From: Polytrichum commune
Lineage: Eukaryota > Streptophyta > Polytrichopsida > Polytrichales > Polytrichaceae
DNA length: 60,000 nt
Direction of reading: 5' to 3'
NCBI GenBank assembly: GCA_950295325.1
Contig: OX485808.1
Span: 14,264,501 to 14,324,500 of the forward strand
In this document: positions 47,330 through 58,328 of the stretch, piece after piece
Layout: each line of letters begins with the position of its first letter
Position numbering within the stretch: position 1 is the first letter of the stretch
Made by a program: the position numbers and the translations under genes
The notes under the pieces: model-generated
What the model was told of the DNA's origin: nothing
The model's input: only the letters and a program-made list of their open reading frames with translations
Databases searched by the model: none

Positions 47330-48229
47330 ATTCCACCAATACACTACACATGTGTTATGAAATTCATTCAAGAAGGCAATAGCATAATTTTTTTTAAGTT
47401 AATTTTGATCATCATGAAAGATAAGCTATAAATATAGATATGATTTGGTTTGTAGTTTGAGTCCCATACATCAAGATACTCGATTAAGTAGAGCATTGCT
47501 TATTTACCAACATAAGCAATTTATTGATGTGAGTCAAATTTGGTTGCATGAACAAATTCCATCAAATTGGAAAATCCTTGATTATGGACTTTGGTGCAAA
47601 GGGGGTCGAAGACTTAGGTTTTAATGTGCTCATGTTCTTGCTAATTATAGAATAAAAGTGTAAGCAATTACAAGCCAAAATTGGTCTTGACTTTACAAAC
47701 GATAGATTTATTTGTAAAGTAAAGGAGATGAAACACCATGGGTTTGGTCTCAAACCCTAAGCATATGAGAATTAACACAAAATCACCCAAGTATTTCTTA
47801 ATGCTTATATTACCATACACAAAGAGTAGTGTCGGGCTTTTGAAAAGAAGTTGTCTAGCTTGTCCAACCAAGACGAGTGGGCCAAGTGAGCCTTGCACAG
47901 GCTGATCCAAGATTTAGGATAGTGGGTCCCATGCACATATTGTATGTTAGATCCTAAAATCCTCTCAAAGTTTGAGAGGTGAAAAGACGAGGTTCCAGAA
48001 ATTTCACCCAACTTTCAAAATAGACGAGCTAACGAGCTCTTGATAGAAGTTTTTTCTCAAGGAAGAATCAAACCCACTATTTTGGCCCTCTTTAAGGGAC
48101 TTTATGGATAGCTTTGATGTATCACTTCATATACAAGAAAGAACATGCTATAGGACCCTAAAACCAAAGTCAAAATGAAGACCTTCTTTCTCTGTAAAGG
48201 ATCACATAGATTCCACTAATTTGGTTAAA
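47330..48229. other. Intergenic, no gene seen
   Basis: AT-rich. Minus-strand frames of 63-80 codons near 47562-48011 have no recognisable content. Confidence 0.45.
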
Positions 48230-48317
48230 TATTGAAGATGGAACAATGTCTATATTTTGAGTACATTTTCCAATCTCATTGTAGCAATATTTTTTATGGC
48301 TTTTGTTCTTAATTATA

Positions 48318-48674
48318 CCTTAACCTCCATACTATCACCCTCCGTAATGTCACTCCCTCTTTTTATAACCCAAAACCCTAGGAAATGGATGTGCTCATAT
48401 TATATCTCCCTCCTTGTTGTCACATTTCCCTCCCATGTATCACGGGTTTTGACATTGAAGTAATTCACCAAAGAATTCAAACCACACACTAACGTGCATG
48501 ACGTTGTCATCATTATAATTATTGTCACTATTGCAATGTGGACTTTGTGTGATTCCATAATGTCACAGGTTGCACTAATTCTCTGTTATCATGCATCCAT
48601 GTTAACACTCCATACCTCCTTAATATCACATGCACTTTGGTTGCCACATGCATGATATTAGAGAGGTTTGAGTG
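48318..48674 (+). mobile_element. Family N MITE, copy 1, inside repeat F
   Basis: 357 bp. The left end CCTTAACCTCCATACTATCAC and right end GATATTAGAGAGGTTTGAGTG are worn inverted repeats with TA at 48316-48317 and 48675-48676. It is homologous along its length to the inverse of copy 2. The flanks on both sides (TTCTTAAT; ACCACTCAAATTTAGGC) are repeat F. Confidence 0.8.
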
Positions 48675-48676
48675 TA

Positions 48677-49604
48677 CATGCCTTGCCATAAACCACTCAA
48701 ATTTAGGCATCTAATCAAGAATAATGACTACATTAGCCCCACATATCTTAGCACACAATTTGTGCCATTGAGCATACCAATCATAGCTACGTTCAAGAAT
48801 GAAACTCCCATTTGCGCTTGTTATTTTGTGGTTGTTCCCCCATCGTTACAAAGATTATCTATTACAAAACCTCATAAAGAAGACAACCCTTATTCAAATA
48901 ATTAAACTGTTAGAACGCCTTTGGTTGAGTGGTATATGGGTTGGTGTAGCTTCAAGAATGGTACCCAAAAAACATGTTTTTTTATTTAAAAAAAGATTGG
49001 ACTGCGTGCTCAAAATATGTTAATCATGTTGGGCTTAAATTTTTTTTTTTAAAAAAAACGTAATTTTGTGTGTGTGTGTGTGTGTGTGTGGGTTTGGGGG
49101 GGGGGGGGGAACCTATATGACGATTTGATGAGCATAAGAATTTTCAATGACTAAAGTTGTTCAAATGAGCTCTAGAATTATGTGGAAAGGGGCTACAACC
49201 TAAATTTGGATTTTCTAACTATCTTGTAGTAATTGCATGTCTCATATTCTAGGAGAAGTGGGATAGTAAAAAAAATGTAACCATTTAAGACCCGTCTACC
49301 TTATATCATCTTCGGAGTATGCTACCGTCATTATGGCATCATAATTGTTATATAAGGTGCCCGACACATTGCCACAATTCAATAATAATGTATAACATAT
49401 ATTCCTTTTGAATGACAATGTGCTAGTAATCATATCTTCCATCAAACACTACTAATCGATGCCCTCTAGTCTCACACAATTGGAGTGTCAAAACGCTCCC
49501 GAAAACCGGTCATAGAATATGTTCTTGTTGTTCTTTAGCAATGTGAGACCACGTAGAGTGTGTGGGTGGAAAAGCTCAATAGTTATAAGGAATAGTGATC
49601 ATCA
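48677..49604. other. Repeat F remnant and simple sequence
   Basis: Repeat F continues to about 48790. A (GT)n run at about 49067-49089 is followed by a G-run to 49109. No gene was recognised. Confidence 0.5.
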
Positions 49605-49971
49605 GGGCACCACGGGCCTTGGCTTGGTGGTTAGGGCTCATGGCCCCCAATGAGGAGGTTGTGGGTTCTATTCCCCATGCCGGCGTGGTGCTCACCACCT
49701 TAGTCCACCCAACTATGGTGGGGGGTCCTTGGACCTTGTTGTATGGGTACCTCAAAGCCCTTTGGGGGGATACCATGTCCGGTATCTTCAAGGCACTAGT
49801 GGCTAGCTAGGAACTAGTATAGTGTGTCACTATAGTGCCCATCCTCGAAAGGGGAGAGTAGTATTGTCTCAATGTCCCCTTGTCCAGTGGGCATCGGGTC
49901 ATTGACATTACGAACGGACACTTTACTCACGCCGGCCCCTTGCTAAAAAGGGACCGGAGTTTCTATCTATC
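49605..49971 (+). mobile_element. tRNA-derived SINE, second family, complete
   Basis: A box TTGGCTTGGTGG (49619-49630) and B box GGTTCTATTCC (49664-49674) stand near the 5' end. The tail is a short (CTAT)n run rather than poly-A. A 12-bp duplication TAGTGATCATCA flanks it at 49593-49604 and 49972-49983. At 367 bp it is about twice the length of the SINE at 49-240 and unrelated to it in the body. The 71-codon frame inside is incidental. Confidence 0.85.
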
Positions 49972-49983
49972 TAGTGATCATCA

Positions 49984-50925
49984 TCAATTGCTACTCGGAT
50001 GAGAGAAATTTTGAATTTGATCCAATGGTCAAACTCGTCTATGTATGTTTTTCTCATTGCAGCCACTTCCAACTCCATAGACATATTCTATTGTTGGATG
50101 GAATTGAAGAATGTCTCATCCAATTGGCAATTGCAAATCACAGAGATTGTCATTCCAAGTTTAGATCGTAATTGGGATGCAATAGTAAGAGGAGGTCAAA
50201 GTGAAGATTATTTATATTTTTGAGTGATCACGAATCATGAAGGCCCTCTCCATTATGCTAACTTTTTGAGCCCATAGAATGTTTAATATTCCAAGTTTAT
50301 CACATGGCTCAATCTCATTGTGAACATGTCTTTTATGGTGTCCATTCTAAATTTCAAGTGTTGCCAAATTCCACTCAAACGTAAGTGTTCATTTAAGAGG
50401 AGCGACTACCTAATGTCTACAATATTATAAGTACAAGTGCACCGAAGTTTAGTTCATAATTACAACATTATTTGTATGATACAATCCACGATAGAATATG
50501 CAAAGGTGATTATCATGATTTTAAAACAATTATTGTTTTTGATTATGCACTAAGTATTCATCAACTCCTTATGTAGATTTAACATCCAAAAAAAGTGTAT
50601 TGGATTTTTTGGTCATCTTTTAAATAACATAACATTCAAATAATTATTGTCATAACATCAGTCAGTGTGATGAACATGTTAGTGATGCTATTTGATTCCG
50701 TGGCTTTTGCATACTATTGTCAATTGTAAAGTAAATAACATGTCTTGTTGGCACAGTTCCCAACATATATTCCCTCGCATGTTGCCTTCTTGTTGGCCAT
50801 CCGACATGTGCCTGTAACAAGCCCGTGATTTCCCCCACATCCACCGGCCACAACATGTGGGTATCACTACTGCAATCACCCTCAATTCATACTACATTAC
50901 TGTTCACTTTCAAACATGAACCGTA
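49984..50925 (+). other. Repeat F copy and unassigned DNA
   Basis: Repeat F motifs (AAATCACAGAGATTGTCATTC, GAGGTCAAAGTGA, TCCACTCAAACGTAAGTG) lie at about 50110-50410. The rest shows no gene. Confidence 0.5.
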
Positions 50926-51273
50926 CATTTTAACCTCCTGAATATCACACAACTAAAGTACATTCTAAGGAGGTATGTAGTGTTAACATAGATGTGTGAT
51001 AATAGAGAATTAGTGTAGCGAGTGCCATTATAGAATCTCACAAAGTCAACATTAAAATATTGACAATAATTACAACGATGACAACATGATGCATGTGAGC
51101 ATGTGGTATGAATCCTTTAATGGGTTACTTTAATGTCAACATTTTGTGATATATGGGAGGGAAATGTGACAACAAGGAGGGGAGATTTGAACTAAGAACA
51201 TCCATTCCCTAGATGTTGAGGATATGAGAGAAGGAGTGACATTAAAGAAGGTGATATTACGGAGGTTAGAATG
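50926..51273 (-). mobile_element. Family N MITE, copy 2 (reference copy)
   Basis: 348 bp. The left end CATTTTAACCTCCTGAATATC and the inverse of the right end CATTCTAACCTCCGTAATATC are inverted repeats; TA stands at 50924-50925 and 51274-51275. Opposite in orientation to copy 1. Confidence 0.85.
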
Positions 51274-51408
51274 TATAACTTACAAATCTCATGACCCGAA
51301 CGGAACAAGACCGGATTGTTGAGCGATGTTATGGAGGATTCACATATCTATGACGGAATTCGTATTTATTGAAAGTGTGTTTATGGATCACCCATAAAGT
51401 TGAGGTAA

Positions 51409-51447
<39 letters not shown>

Positions 51448-51900
51448 CACCAAATTTACTAAAATAGAAGTTTAGGTGATGATAATTTGTAACCCCTTCC
51501 CCCTCGCTCCTCAAGAGGTCCCAACCAACTGGTGAGTGACACATGGCACTCGGTCTAATGTGGCATGCAACAACGGTGGTTGCCATGTGCCATTCCGGGC
51601 ACCATTTCATTCGCTACTTTAATGGGCACGCCGGCGGCATGTGGTGCCCTAAGAAAGGCTAATGTGGCCCCAAAGTCATAAAGAAAATAGTGGCCTCCCT
51701 CACAAAGAGAGAATATCATATTTGCATGCATCGCCCCCACGCTTTTTTTCTTTTTTCTTTTTCTTTCTTTTTTAATAACAAAAGTGGTCTTTGTTCCGGA
51801 AGGTGTAATTTACTTAGAACCTGCTTGGATGATAAATTAGGCACCCACAACCACATGTTCTCAACACCTACCATCGGGGAGGGTGAAAAATGTTTGACTA
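51274..51900. other. Intergenic with a (TC)n(TA)n microsatellite
   Basis: (TC)n then (TA)n at about 51411-51446. No gene recognised. Confidence 0.5.
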
Positions 51901-52294
51901 CATGAAATATCCTATTTAGTATCATATGGTGTTATGTATCGTTGAGGTAACTTTGTTTTAGTGACACTTTCTTATGAATGAGTTTCCAAGTACTTGTCAT
52001 CCCAACTTAATTTTTAGTTCATCCACTGCCCAATTCATTGAAACAATGTTTGGTATATTTTCCATCCTAACATTTATGTGGTGAGATATTGTCACGAATG
52101 ATTGAAATTTGGATGAAATCAATTAGTAATTAATTGCATCATTGTAGATCTATAATGCCCAATTTTTGTTTTTTACGAGGAATGTCAAATAATATTGGGT
52201 TTACATTTAGTGTTGGTGACACTACACGGGTGGTTTACAATCAGTATTGAGCAAGACAAATAGAACCGGTGACACTAAATTATATTGTTTAGTG
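51901..52294 (+). mobile_element. Family B MITE, copy 2
   Basis: 394 bp, with TA at 51899-51900 and 52295-52296. Inner blocks GATTGAAATTTGGATGAAAT, AACATTTAGTG-type and GAGCAAGACAA match copies at 2157 and 57929. Confidence 0.85.
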
Positions 52295-52629
52295 TAGTGT
52301 TCTTATGGAACATAATTACTAAATTGGGAACAAAGACTTTGAATTAATCTAATGAGATTAGTTTAGTACAAAAAAGAAATAATCCTACATGAGTGGATTC
52401 TGACTGCACCCTATATGATAGGTGTTATGAAACGGAATCTGATACCCACTATGAACCTCAAACTTATTTTACAAGAGGTTTGCAAGGAAATCTCAACCCT
52501 AAAGCAAGACCTCCCTATTCATAGTTTTACACCGCCATGGGTGTTTTGTAATAACAAGGACTAAGTTTGGGGAATTTGCATAATTTGATTCTTGGTAAGG
52601 AACTAAGTAGAATAGTATTGTAGGTAGTG

Positions 52630-53101
52630 GAGTTATCCGTAAAGTAAGCTGGTGTTTTGACAGATTTTGAGTGCACTATTCACACAAACCCATGGAAACG
52701 CAAAGTAAGGCTCTTGAATTCCGGGGCATAATACACAAGGCCAGGGTTTAGGGTCAGAGCTGGTCTGCTTGTTTTTGGAGCTGGTCTGCAGTCCTTTAGT
52801 TTCTCCGGATTTAGGCTGCGACAAATTTGGGGTTGTCCCTGCGGACTTCGCCCCGCCTTGTCAATGGATCTTCTTTGTTGGCGAAACAGGAGAGGGCCCT
52901 CTGACAAAGCGACGCTAAATTCCCGGGGGGCGCTCGCAACACAGGAGCAAATTTTTTTTTTCACCATTTCCGGTCCCTCAAAAGATTTGTGCCTGTGTTT
53001 TTTTATAGCTACAGACACCTGCTCCACTTTTAGGGCCTGTCACACAATTTTCTCAAATCCAGGCCCAAAACCCTCTCTTTAGCTCACTTTACGGATAACT
53101 C
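52630..53101. mobile_element. 472-bp MITE with 21-bp terminal inverted repeats
   Basis: The left end GAGTTATCCGTAAAGTAAGC and the inverse of the right end GAGTTATCCGTAAAGTGAGC differ at one position. TAGTG flanks both sides (52625-52629 and 53102-53106). The interior is GC-richer than its surroundings and has a 115-codon minus-strand frame without recognisable domain. A 5-bp duplication does not settle the superfamily. Confidence 0.75.
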
Positions 53102-53171
53102 TAGTGTCACCGAATTCTAGTTAAGTCATCTTGCTTGATACTAATTGTGAACCACACGCGTTGTGTCACTA

Positions 53172-53440
53172 CACTAGTAGAAAACTATGCCCAAAAAAAC
53201 CGCAGCCCAAATCGACTGCAGTTCTTTTGATCAACCTAATCTGTAGTCTCTAAACGACTACATTTTTTTTCTTTTCATTTCGTAACTGTAATTAAACATT
53301 TTTTGGCATGTAATATACCCTTGGAAAGGTATTTTAAAGACCTTTCCAAAGGTATATTACACGCCCCCGTGTTCCTAACATTTCAGTCGCTAATTCAAAA
53401 AATCAAACTTGCAGTCGTTTAACATAGTTTTTTACTCGTG
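53172..53440. mobile_element. Non-autonomous CACTA (En/Spm-like) element, 269 bp
   Basis: It begins CACTAGTAGAAAACTATG and ends CATAGTTTTTTACTCGTG, the inverse with two changes, and has a 3-bp CTA duplication at 53169-53171 and 53441-53443. CACTA termini with a 3-bp duplication are the signature of the superfamily. An inner hairpin, AATATACCCTTGGAAAGG against CCTTTCCAAAGGTATATT, is centred near 53336. Removing it restores family B sequence. Confidence 0.9.
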
Positions 53441-53511
53441 CTACTAACACCAAATGTGAACCTAACAATTTTTTTTTGTCATTCCTTGTAAAAGGAAATC
53501 GAGTATTATGG

Positions 53512-53911
53512 GTTCATAGTGTTGCAAGTAGCATCATTTACTAAGTGATTTTTCATCCAAGTTTCAACCATCCGTGACAATATTTCATTACAAAAATGTT
53601 TGGATGAATGAAAAAGTAAGGGATGAATGGTAAGGCACTGGATAAAACTAAAAAAATAAGTTGGGATGGCTGTGCTTGTGAACTTATCCGTAAGAAGTGT
53701 CATTAAAAAATGTTCATAGTGTTGTAAGTAGCGTCACTTACTACGTGATTTTTTATCCAAATTTCAACCATCTATGACAATATTTCATTACAAAAATGTT
53801 TGGATGAATGAAAAGTAAGAGGTGAACGGTAAGGCACTCGGTTAACCTAAAAAATAAGCTAGGCTGGGGCGGTGCTTGTAAACTTTTCCGAAAGAAGTGT
53901 CTTTAAAAAAT
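53512..53911 (+). repeat. 200-bp tandem duplication within family B copy 4
   Basis: GTTCATAGTGTTG starts both units (53512 and 53712), which stay alike throughout, including TCATTACAAAAATGTTTGGA. The duplication postdates the insertion of the B element. Confidence 0.9.
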
Positions 53912-53956
53912 GTTACCATGGTGACGTTAAAATGCCGTATGACACTATATACTAAG

Positions 53957-55453
53957 TCATAATTTAAACTTCCTTGGTAAAGTTTTGGGGTTGCCAAAAT
54001 ACGGGATTCTCTCATACTCAAACTTGAAGAAAACTTGCAATTTAATGTATTATATTTTTATTCACTTTTACGTTACGATGCATTATTGGGAATTTTATTC
54101 GGTTTTTGGGACGATTCTTCGTCAAGGGGATTAAGTTACCTGTTACGCTTTGCTTAAAGCCTACAAGTAAGCACCAAGAATCCATAAGAGCATCGAAGAC
54201 TTGTTCGTGTATTTTTAGGCTAGCTTGAGTCTCGGGACACGTCGGGCTCGGGACGGAGTCGTCGATATCTCCGTCCCCAATATCAGCGTCCCGGGAGGAT
54301 TTTGGGGCATATTCGGTCGAGGTCCTTGTGTTTCAAAGTCCAACCGGTTTACTAACATGTTGATATCTTTTGGGTATTTTTTTCTCTTTTCATTAAATTG
54401 GAGATTAATTTGTGATTTCCTCTACATGGATGAGTGATTTGTATGAGTCTTTGAATTTTGAACCAGTTATCGTAAAATCGCAACCGGTTCATGTGTAACT
54501 AGCGGTCGGTTCTCCCCGTTCATTGGTTAATATGGGTTTTTTTACTTTCTTTCACAACTTCACCAGCCGTTTTTCTTTCTTCTTTTTAAAAATGTCAAGA
54601 AAGTTGAAATGGCGATAGTTATTGGAGTCGTGAAGCCACGTACGGATGATATTACATATTTTCATTCACGTTCATCCAAACCTTGGCGTTTTCTTTCATA
54701 CATAAAGAAAGAATATTCTTGTTTTAATTTTAGGTTCTGTAATCTAGTATTTTTTCCTGGACGTCATCTACATTGATATATGCAATTAGATTGACCCATG
54801 CTAGTTTATCAATACTCCAATATTTATTACCACAATAACAAAATGTGTGTTTTTATTAAAAAAACCAATTGTGGTGGTTGGCATTGTACATATGAATTAA
54901 AAAGAATTATGAGTTTCTGATCATAACTTATAACAATTTATAAATAAAGGAAAAGGTATAGTGTGACTCCGAATAGTCAAAGGCACTGAATACCCAAAAA
55001 CAGTACAGTGAACACAAGCGGGAGGGCATGTGTGCTCATTTGAAGAGTAAGGCTGAATCTTCGTGTGTGGGCTGGTCTTATAACTTTTGCATCTCAACTC
55101 CGATTTCAAAACTTGAAATGAAGGTCTTCGTGATTCGCATACGAGAATTCGACGAGCCAATTCCCGGGCCGATCCAACTCTCAAAGATCCATCATCCGGA
55201 GGTGGAAGTGCCCACAACTACTAGGGCCGTGCATACCTTGAACACTTGGATATCGATACTCACCCAACGCCAACATCACTTCCGGACCAAGCAAATCTCA
55301 CCATTCTCGTATACTAAGAACACCATGATTCACCCTTTCATAGTTAAGAAAATTTCCCTACTTCATAGATGCGACCCCGAAGTTAAGCATCAAACACCAC
55401 GAACGAGTCAAGTAAGAAGATTTAGTTGGACGATTTAGTCACCCATCAAGCAC
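53957..55453. other. Unassigned region
   Basis: GC-richer patches at about 54220-54310 and 55030-55440, the second with a 136-codon plus-strand frame (55028-55438). I recognise no domain in it. It may be a fragment of an LTR element or gene, but nothing seen settles this. Confidence 0.3.
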
Positions 55454-55455
55454 TA

Positions 55456-55749
55456 CACTAAATATGATATTTAGTGTTAGATACACTAAATATGAACACT
55501 ACACTAAATATCACTAACCCTATGAAAGTAAGTAACATTAAATGTAAACTCAAACACTAAATATCATCTATGGTAATATGTGAAAGTTACATGCACGAAT
55601 TTAGTGTTTAGTAGGAAAGAGGTGGCAACAAGGAAGGCGGCGGCGCATTTATGTCTAACACTAATTATCAAAGAATTGAAAATTAGTGTTGAGCAGAGTA
55701 GGGTGGTAAAACACTAAATCTAATCAAACACTAAATATCATATTTTGTG
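55456..55749. mobile_element. Family C MITE, copy 2
   Basis: 294 bp, CACTAAATATGATATTTAGT to the inverse end, with TA at 55454-55455 and 55750-55751. Interior shared with copy 1 at 33798-34116. Confidence 0.85.
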
Positions 55750-55751
55750 TA

Positions 55752-56149
55752 GTTTAAGGGGGTAGGTTTCTAAGTAGACCTCCCCTCACACACGAAGAGC
55801 ACGAACCCCCTAAAAGCCCACTTTCACCGACCCACAAACCTTGGAGTTTTCACCGGCGGTTAAAAATATCCCTTTAATATTATTGCCTCCTTCCCCATGA
55901 TGTCCTCGGAAAAGTGGGGAGGGTTGCACTTTGTGACTCTTGAGGGTCAAGATAACGTCCGGGTGTTTGAAACTATGCCGTGGGGGGGGGGGGGATATTT
56001 GTTCTTTGAAACGTCATATTCCGAGCACACTAGAAAGCCAAAAAGCCCCCCCACCCCATGAATATAGACAAAGCTCGGAAAAAGGTTCGGTGTATTGTAG
56101 TTGTAGGTGAACGCTTCTTCTTGAAGGTGGTACTAGACTAGTTGTATAC
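55752..56149. other. Intergenic, no gene seen
   Basis: Includes a G-run at about 55982-55994. No gene recognised. Confidence 0.5.
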
Positions 56150-56152
56150 TTA

Positions 56153-57216
56153 GGCATGGTTCAGACCGGGACGTCCACTCACAATGGACAGGATTTTGAA
56201 GAGTGTGATTGGGCAAAGAGAGGATTTTGTCCGGTGGGGTATTCATACCGGAGGGACGTCCTATGGGGGAGAAGTCCACGTCATCAGACCCTCCCGCCAA
56301 AAATGAAGAGGGACTAGACTTGTAGTGGACAAGTTTGGGGTCACCTCGGGAGGTGACTTCAAACTTGTCCACAGGACAAAACCTTCCTCGCGAGAGTCCG
56401 TCTCCGCACCTCGCTCCTGACGTTCTTCTTGGTGATGTGCAAATTCTCTGGTGCACTTCATACTGCGGCTAAACTTCACGACTTGAGGATACGGGACAAC
56501 TTCATGAAAGATGTCAATACTTCTATTCTTTCGTCTTGGTACACAACCCAATAATTTTTGTGCAATTTGATAATAAATTCCCTCCAAAATAACCTACTTA
56601 TTAGAATCCATTACCTCTAATTTTACAATGCATTTATTTTTTATTTTCAATTTCTTTTTTCAACCTCTAATTAAAAAAGTAACAATACACATAATTTATG
56701 CAAAGAAGGTAAAACAAACTCTCCTATCAATGACCAAAATGAAAGTCCATTAAGAAAATGTCTCTAAAACTAATTCGTTTTTATGTATGGAGATAATTTA
56801 AGTTCAAATGTCTTAACATTCTAAGAAAATTTGAGTTTATAGATTGTTACCTAGTACATATACAATATCATTAGAATACATTAAAAATACCATTACAAGA
56901 TTTTCAAAATGTTTCATGATATTTACAAAATTACCTCTCACATCATAGAGCAATGGATTCGGTTGAAAATATATTACCATATTATGAGTTTGATGTTCAT
57001 GTAGGAAAGTAATGCATTAAATTTTCACAACACATGATGTAGCCAATGTACTTCATAAAATACCCCTACACTAGACGTCCGGTTCCGGTGTGAACCCATC
57101 CACCGGACGGACAATTTGATTATTGACGTGGCAAGTTCCCTCCGCAATCAAGCGGACAAAGCCCTGGACGTCGGGTTTTGTCCACTGCGGGTGGACGTCC
57201 CGGTCTGAACCGGGCC
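56153..57216. mobile_element. Second 1064-bp TTA-flanked element (PIF/Harbinger-like)
   Basis: The left end GGCATGGTTCAGACCGGGAC and the inverse of the right end GGCCCGGTTCAGACCGGGAC begin a terminal inverted repeat of about 38 bp that goes on through GTCCAC and TGGACA. TTA flanks it at 56150-56152 and 57217-57219. GGACGTCC and TTTGTCC motifs recur near both ends. The middle is AT-rich. No transposase frame is seen. Confidence 0.85.
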
Positions 57217-57297
57217 TTATACAACAATGTAACCTTCAAGCCCGGCCCGGCCCCGGGAAACGTCGGTTCGCATGTACTATGTGAAGGAGCGTTCAAA

Positions 57298-57800
57298 TTT
57301 GGGGACCTATAACCGAGTGCACCGTTAGCCTTCTCTTTCCCCAAGAAACTTACCAGTGGGTCCCAAATGTGATCCAATCCTCGTCCTACCTACCTACCTG
57401 GGGACACGGTGACAGGTACCTCTTAATGGGACCTATAACCGAATGAACAGCTAACCTTTTCCTTTCCCTACATACCGGATTACACGGTGATAGGTACCTT
57501 CGCCTATGGGGCCTATGACCGAGTGCACCGTTAGGCTTTTCCTTTTCCCAAGAAACTTACCAGTGGGTCCCAAATTTGATCCATCCCTCGTGCTACCTAC
57601 TGTGGGACACGGTGAGAGGTACCGCCCTCTCTGGTACCTATAACCGAGTGCACCGTTATCCCTTTCCTTTTCCCAAGAAACTATCTGGTGGGTCCCAAAT
57701 TTGATCCATCCCTTGTCCTACCTACCCGGGGACACGGTGAAAGGCACCTCCCTTCCTGGGGACACGGTGAAAGGTATCTCCCTCCCTGGGTTCCTACCCG
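57298..57800 (+). repeat. GC-rich tandem array, about four units of ~125 bp
   Basis: CCTATAACCGAGTGCACCGTT or a variant recurs near 57306, 57430, 57511 and 57637, each followed by CTTTCCTTTTCCC-type, GTGGGTCCCAAATTTGATCC and GGGACACGGTGA blocks. The second unit is shortened to about 81 bp and the last GGGGACACGGTGAAAGG block is doubled. Confidence 0.85.
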
Positions 57801-57928
57801 TTAAGGCCCATGGTAGTGGGGCATGCATCCCAAGACCATGGATATTCCTACTACCGACCAGGGCCTGGGGATGGGGATAGGCTCACTTAAATAAGCCCCT
57901 TACTTGGGACGCTACCTAGTGGAACCTC

Positions 57929-58326
57929 CACTAAATAATCGTACTTAGTGTCATATCGTGTTTTATGTCACCATGGTAACTTTTCCTAATGGCACTTCTC
58001 GTGAACAAGTTTACAAACATCGTCACCCTAACTTAATTTTTAGTTTCATCCACTTTTGGTATATTTTGCATCCTTACACTTCGGTAATGAAATATTGTCA
58101 TGGATGATTGAAGTTTGGATGACATAAAGTGAAACTTAGTAAGTGATAGTCATTGTGACATTGTAAATCTATAATGCCTCCCCCCCCCCCCTCTTTATTT
58201 TCAATAAAAAGGAATGACTAATGATGTTAGGTTTACATTCAAAGTTGGTGACACAATATAAGCGGTTTACAATTCGTATTGAGCAAGAGAAAGAGAATCG
58301 GCGATACTAAAAGACAATATTTAGTG
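57929..58326 (+). mobile_element. Family B MITE, copy 3
   Basis: 398 bp, CACTAAATAATCGTACTTAG to AATATTTAGTG, with TA at 58327-58328; the left TA is mutated to TC. It contains a C-run of 12 near 58178. Confidence 0.8.
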
Positions 58327-58328
58327 TA

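Larger units (their letters stand above)
52600..53956 (-). mobile_element. Family B MITE, copy 4, with two nested inserts and an inner duplication
   Basis: Reverse-oriented family B. AGTGTCACCG, CTTGATACTAATTGTGAACC, ACACCAAATGTGAACCTAAC, CATCCAAGTTTCAACCAT and the GACACTATATACTAAG end follow the family order once the inserts at 52630-53101 and 53172-53440 are removed. The outer left end is inferred from a weak match. Confidence 0.7.

Noticed and set aside
49619-49674. tRNA gene on the plus strand
   Set aside because: The boxes are present but no acceptor stem pairs, and the unit is a 367-bp SINE with target duplication.
48316-51275. A single 3-kb transposon with 350-bp inverted ends
   Set aside because: Each arm has its own internal inverted ends and its own TA duplication, so two separate MITEs explain it better.
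52680-53027. 115-codon minus-strand open frame
   Set aside because: It lies entirely inside a TIR-bounded 472-bp MITE and has no known domain. It is probably incidental.
55028-55438. 136-codon plus-strand open frame
   Set aside because: No motif recognised, and a long frame on the other strand overlaps it. It could be part of an old LTR element but no ends were found.
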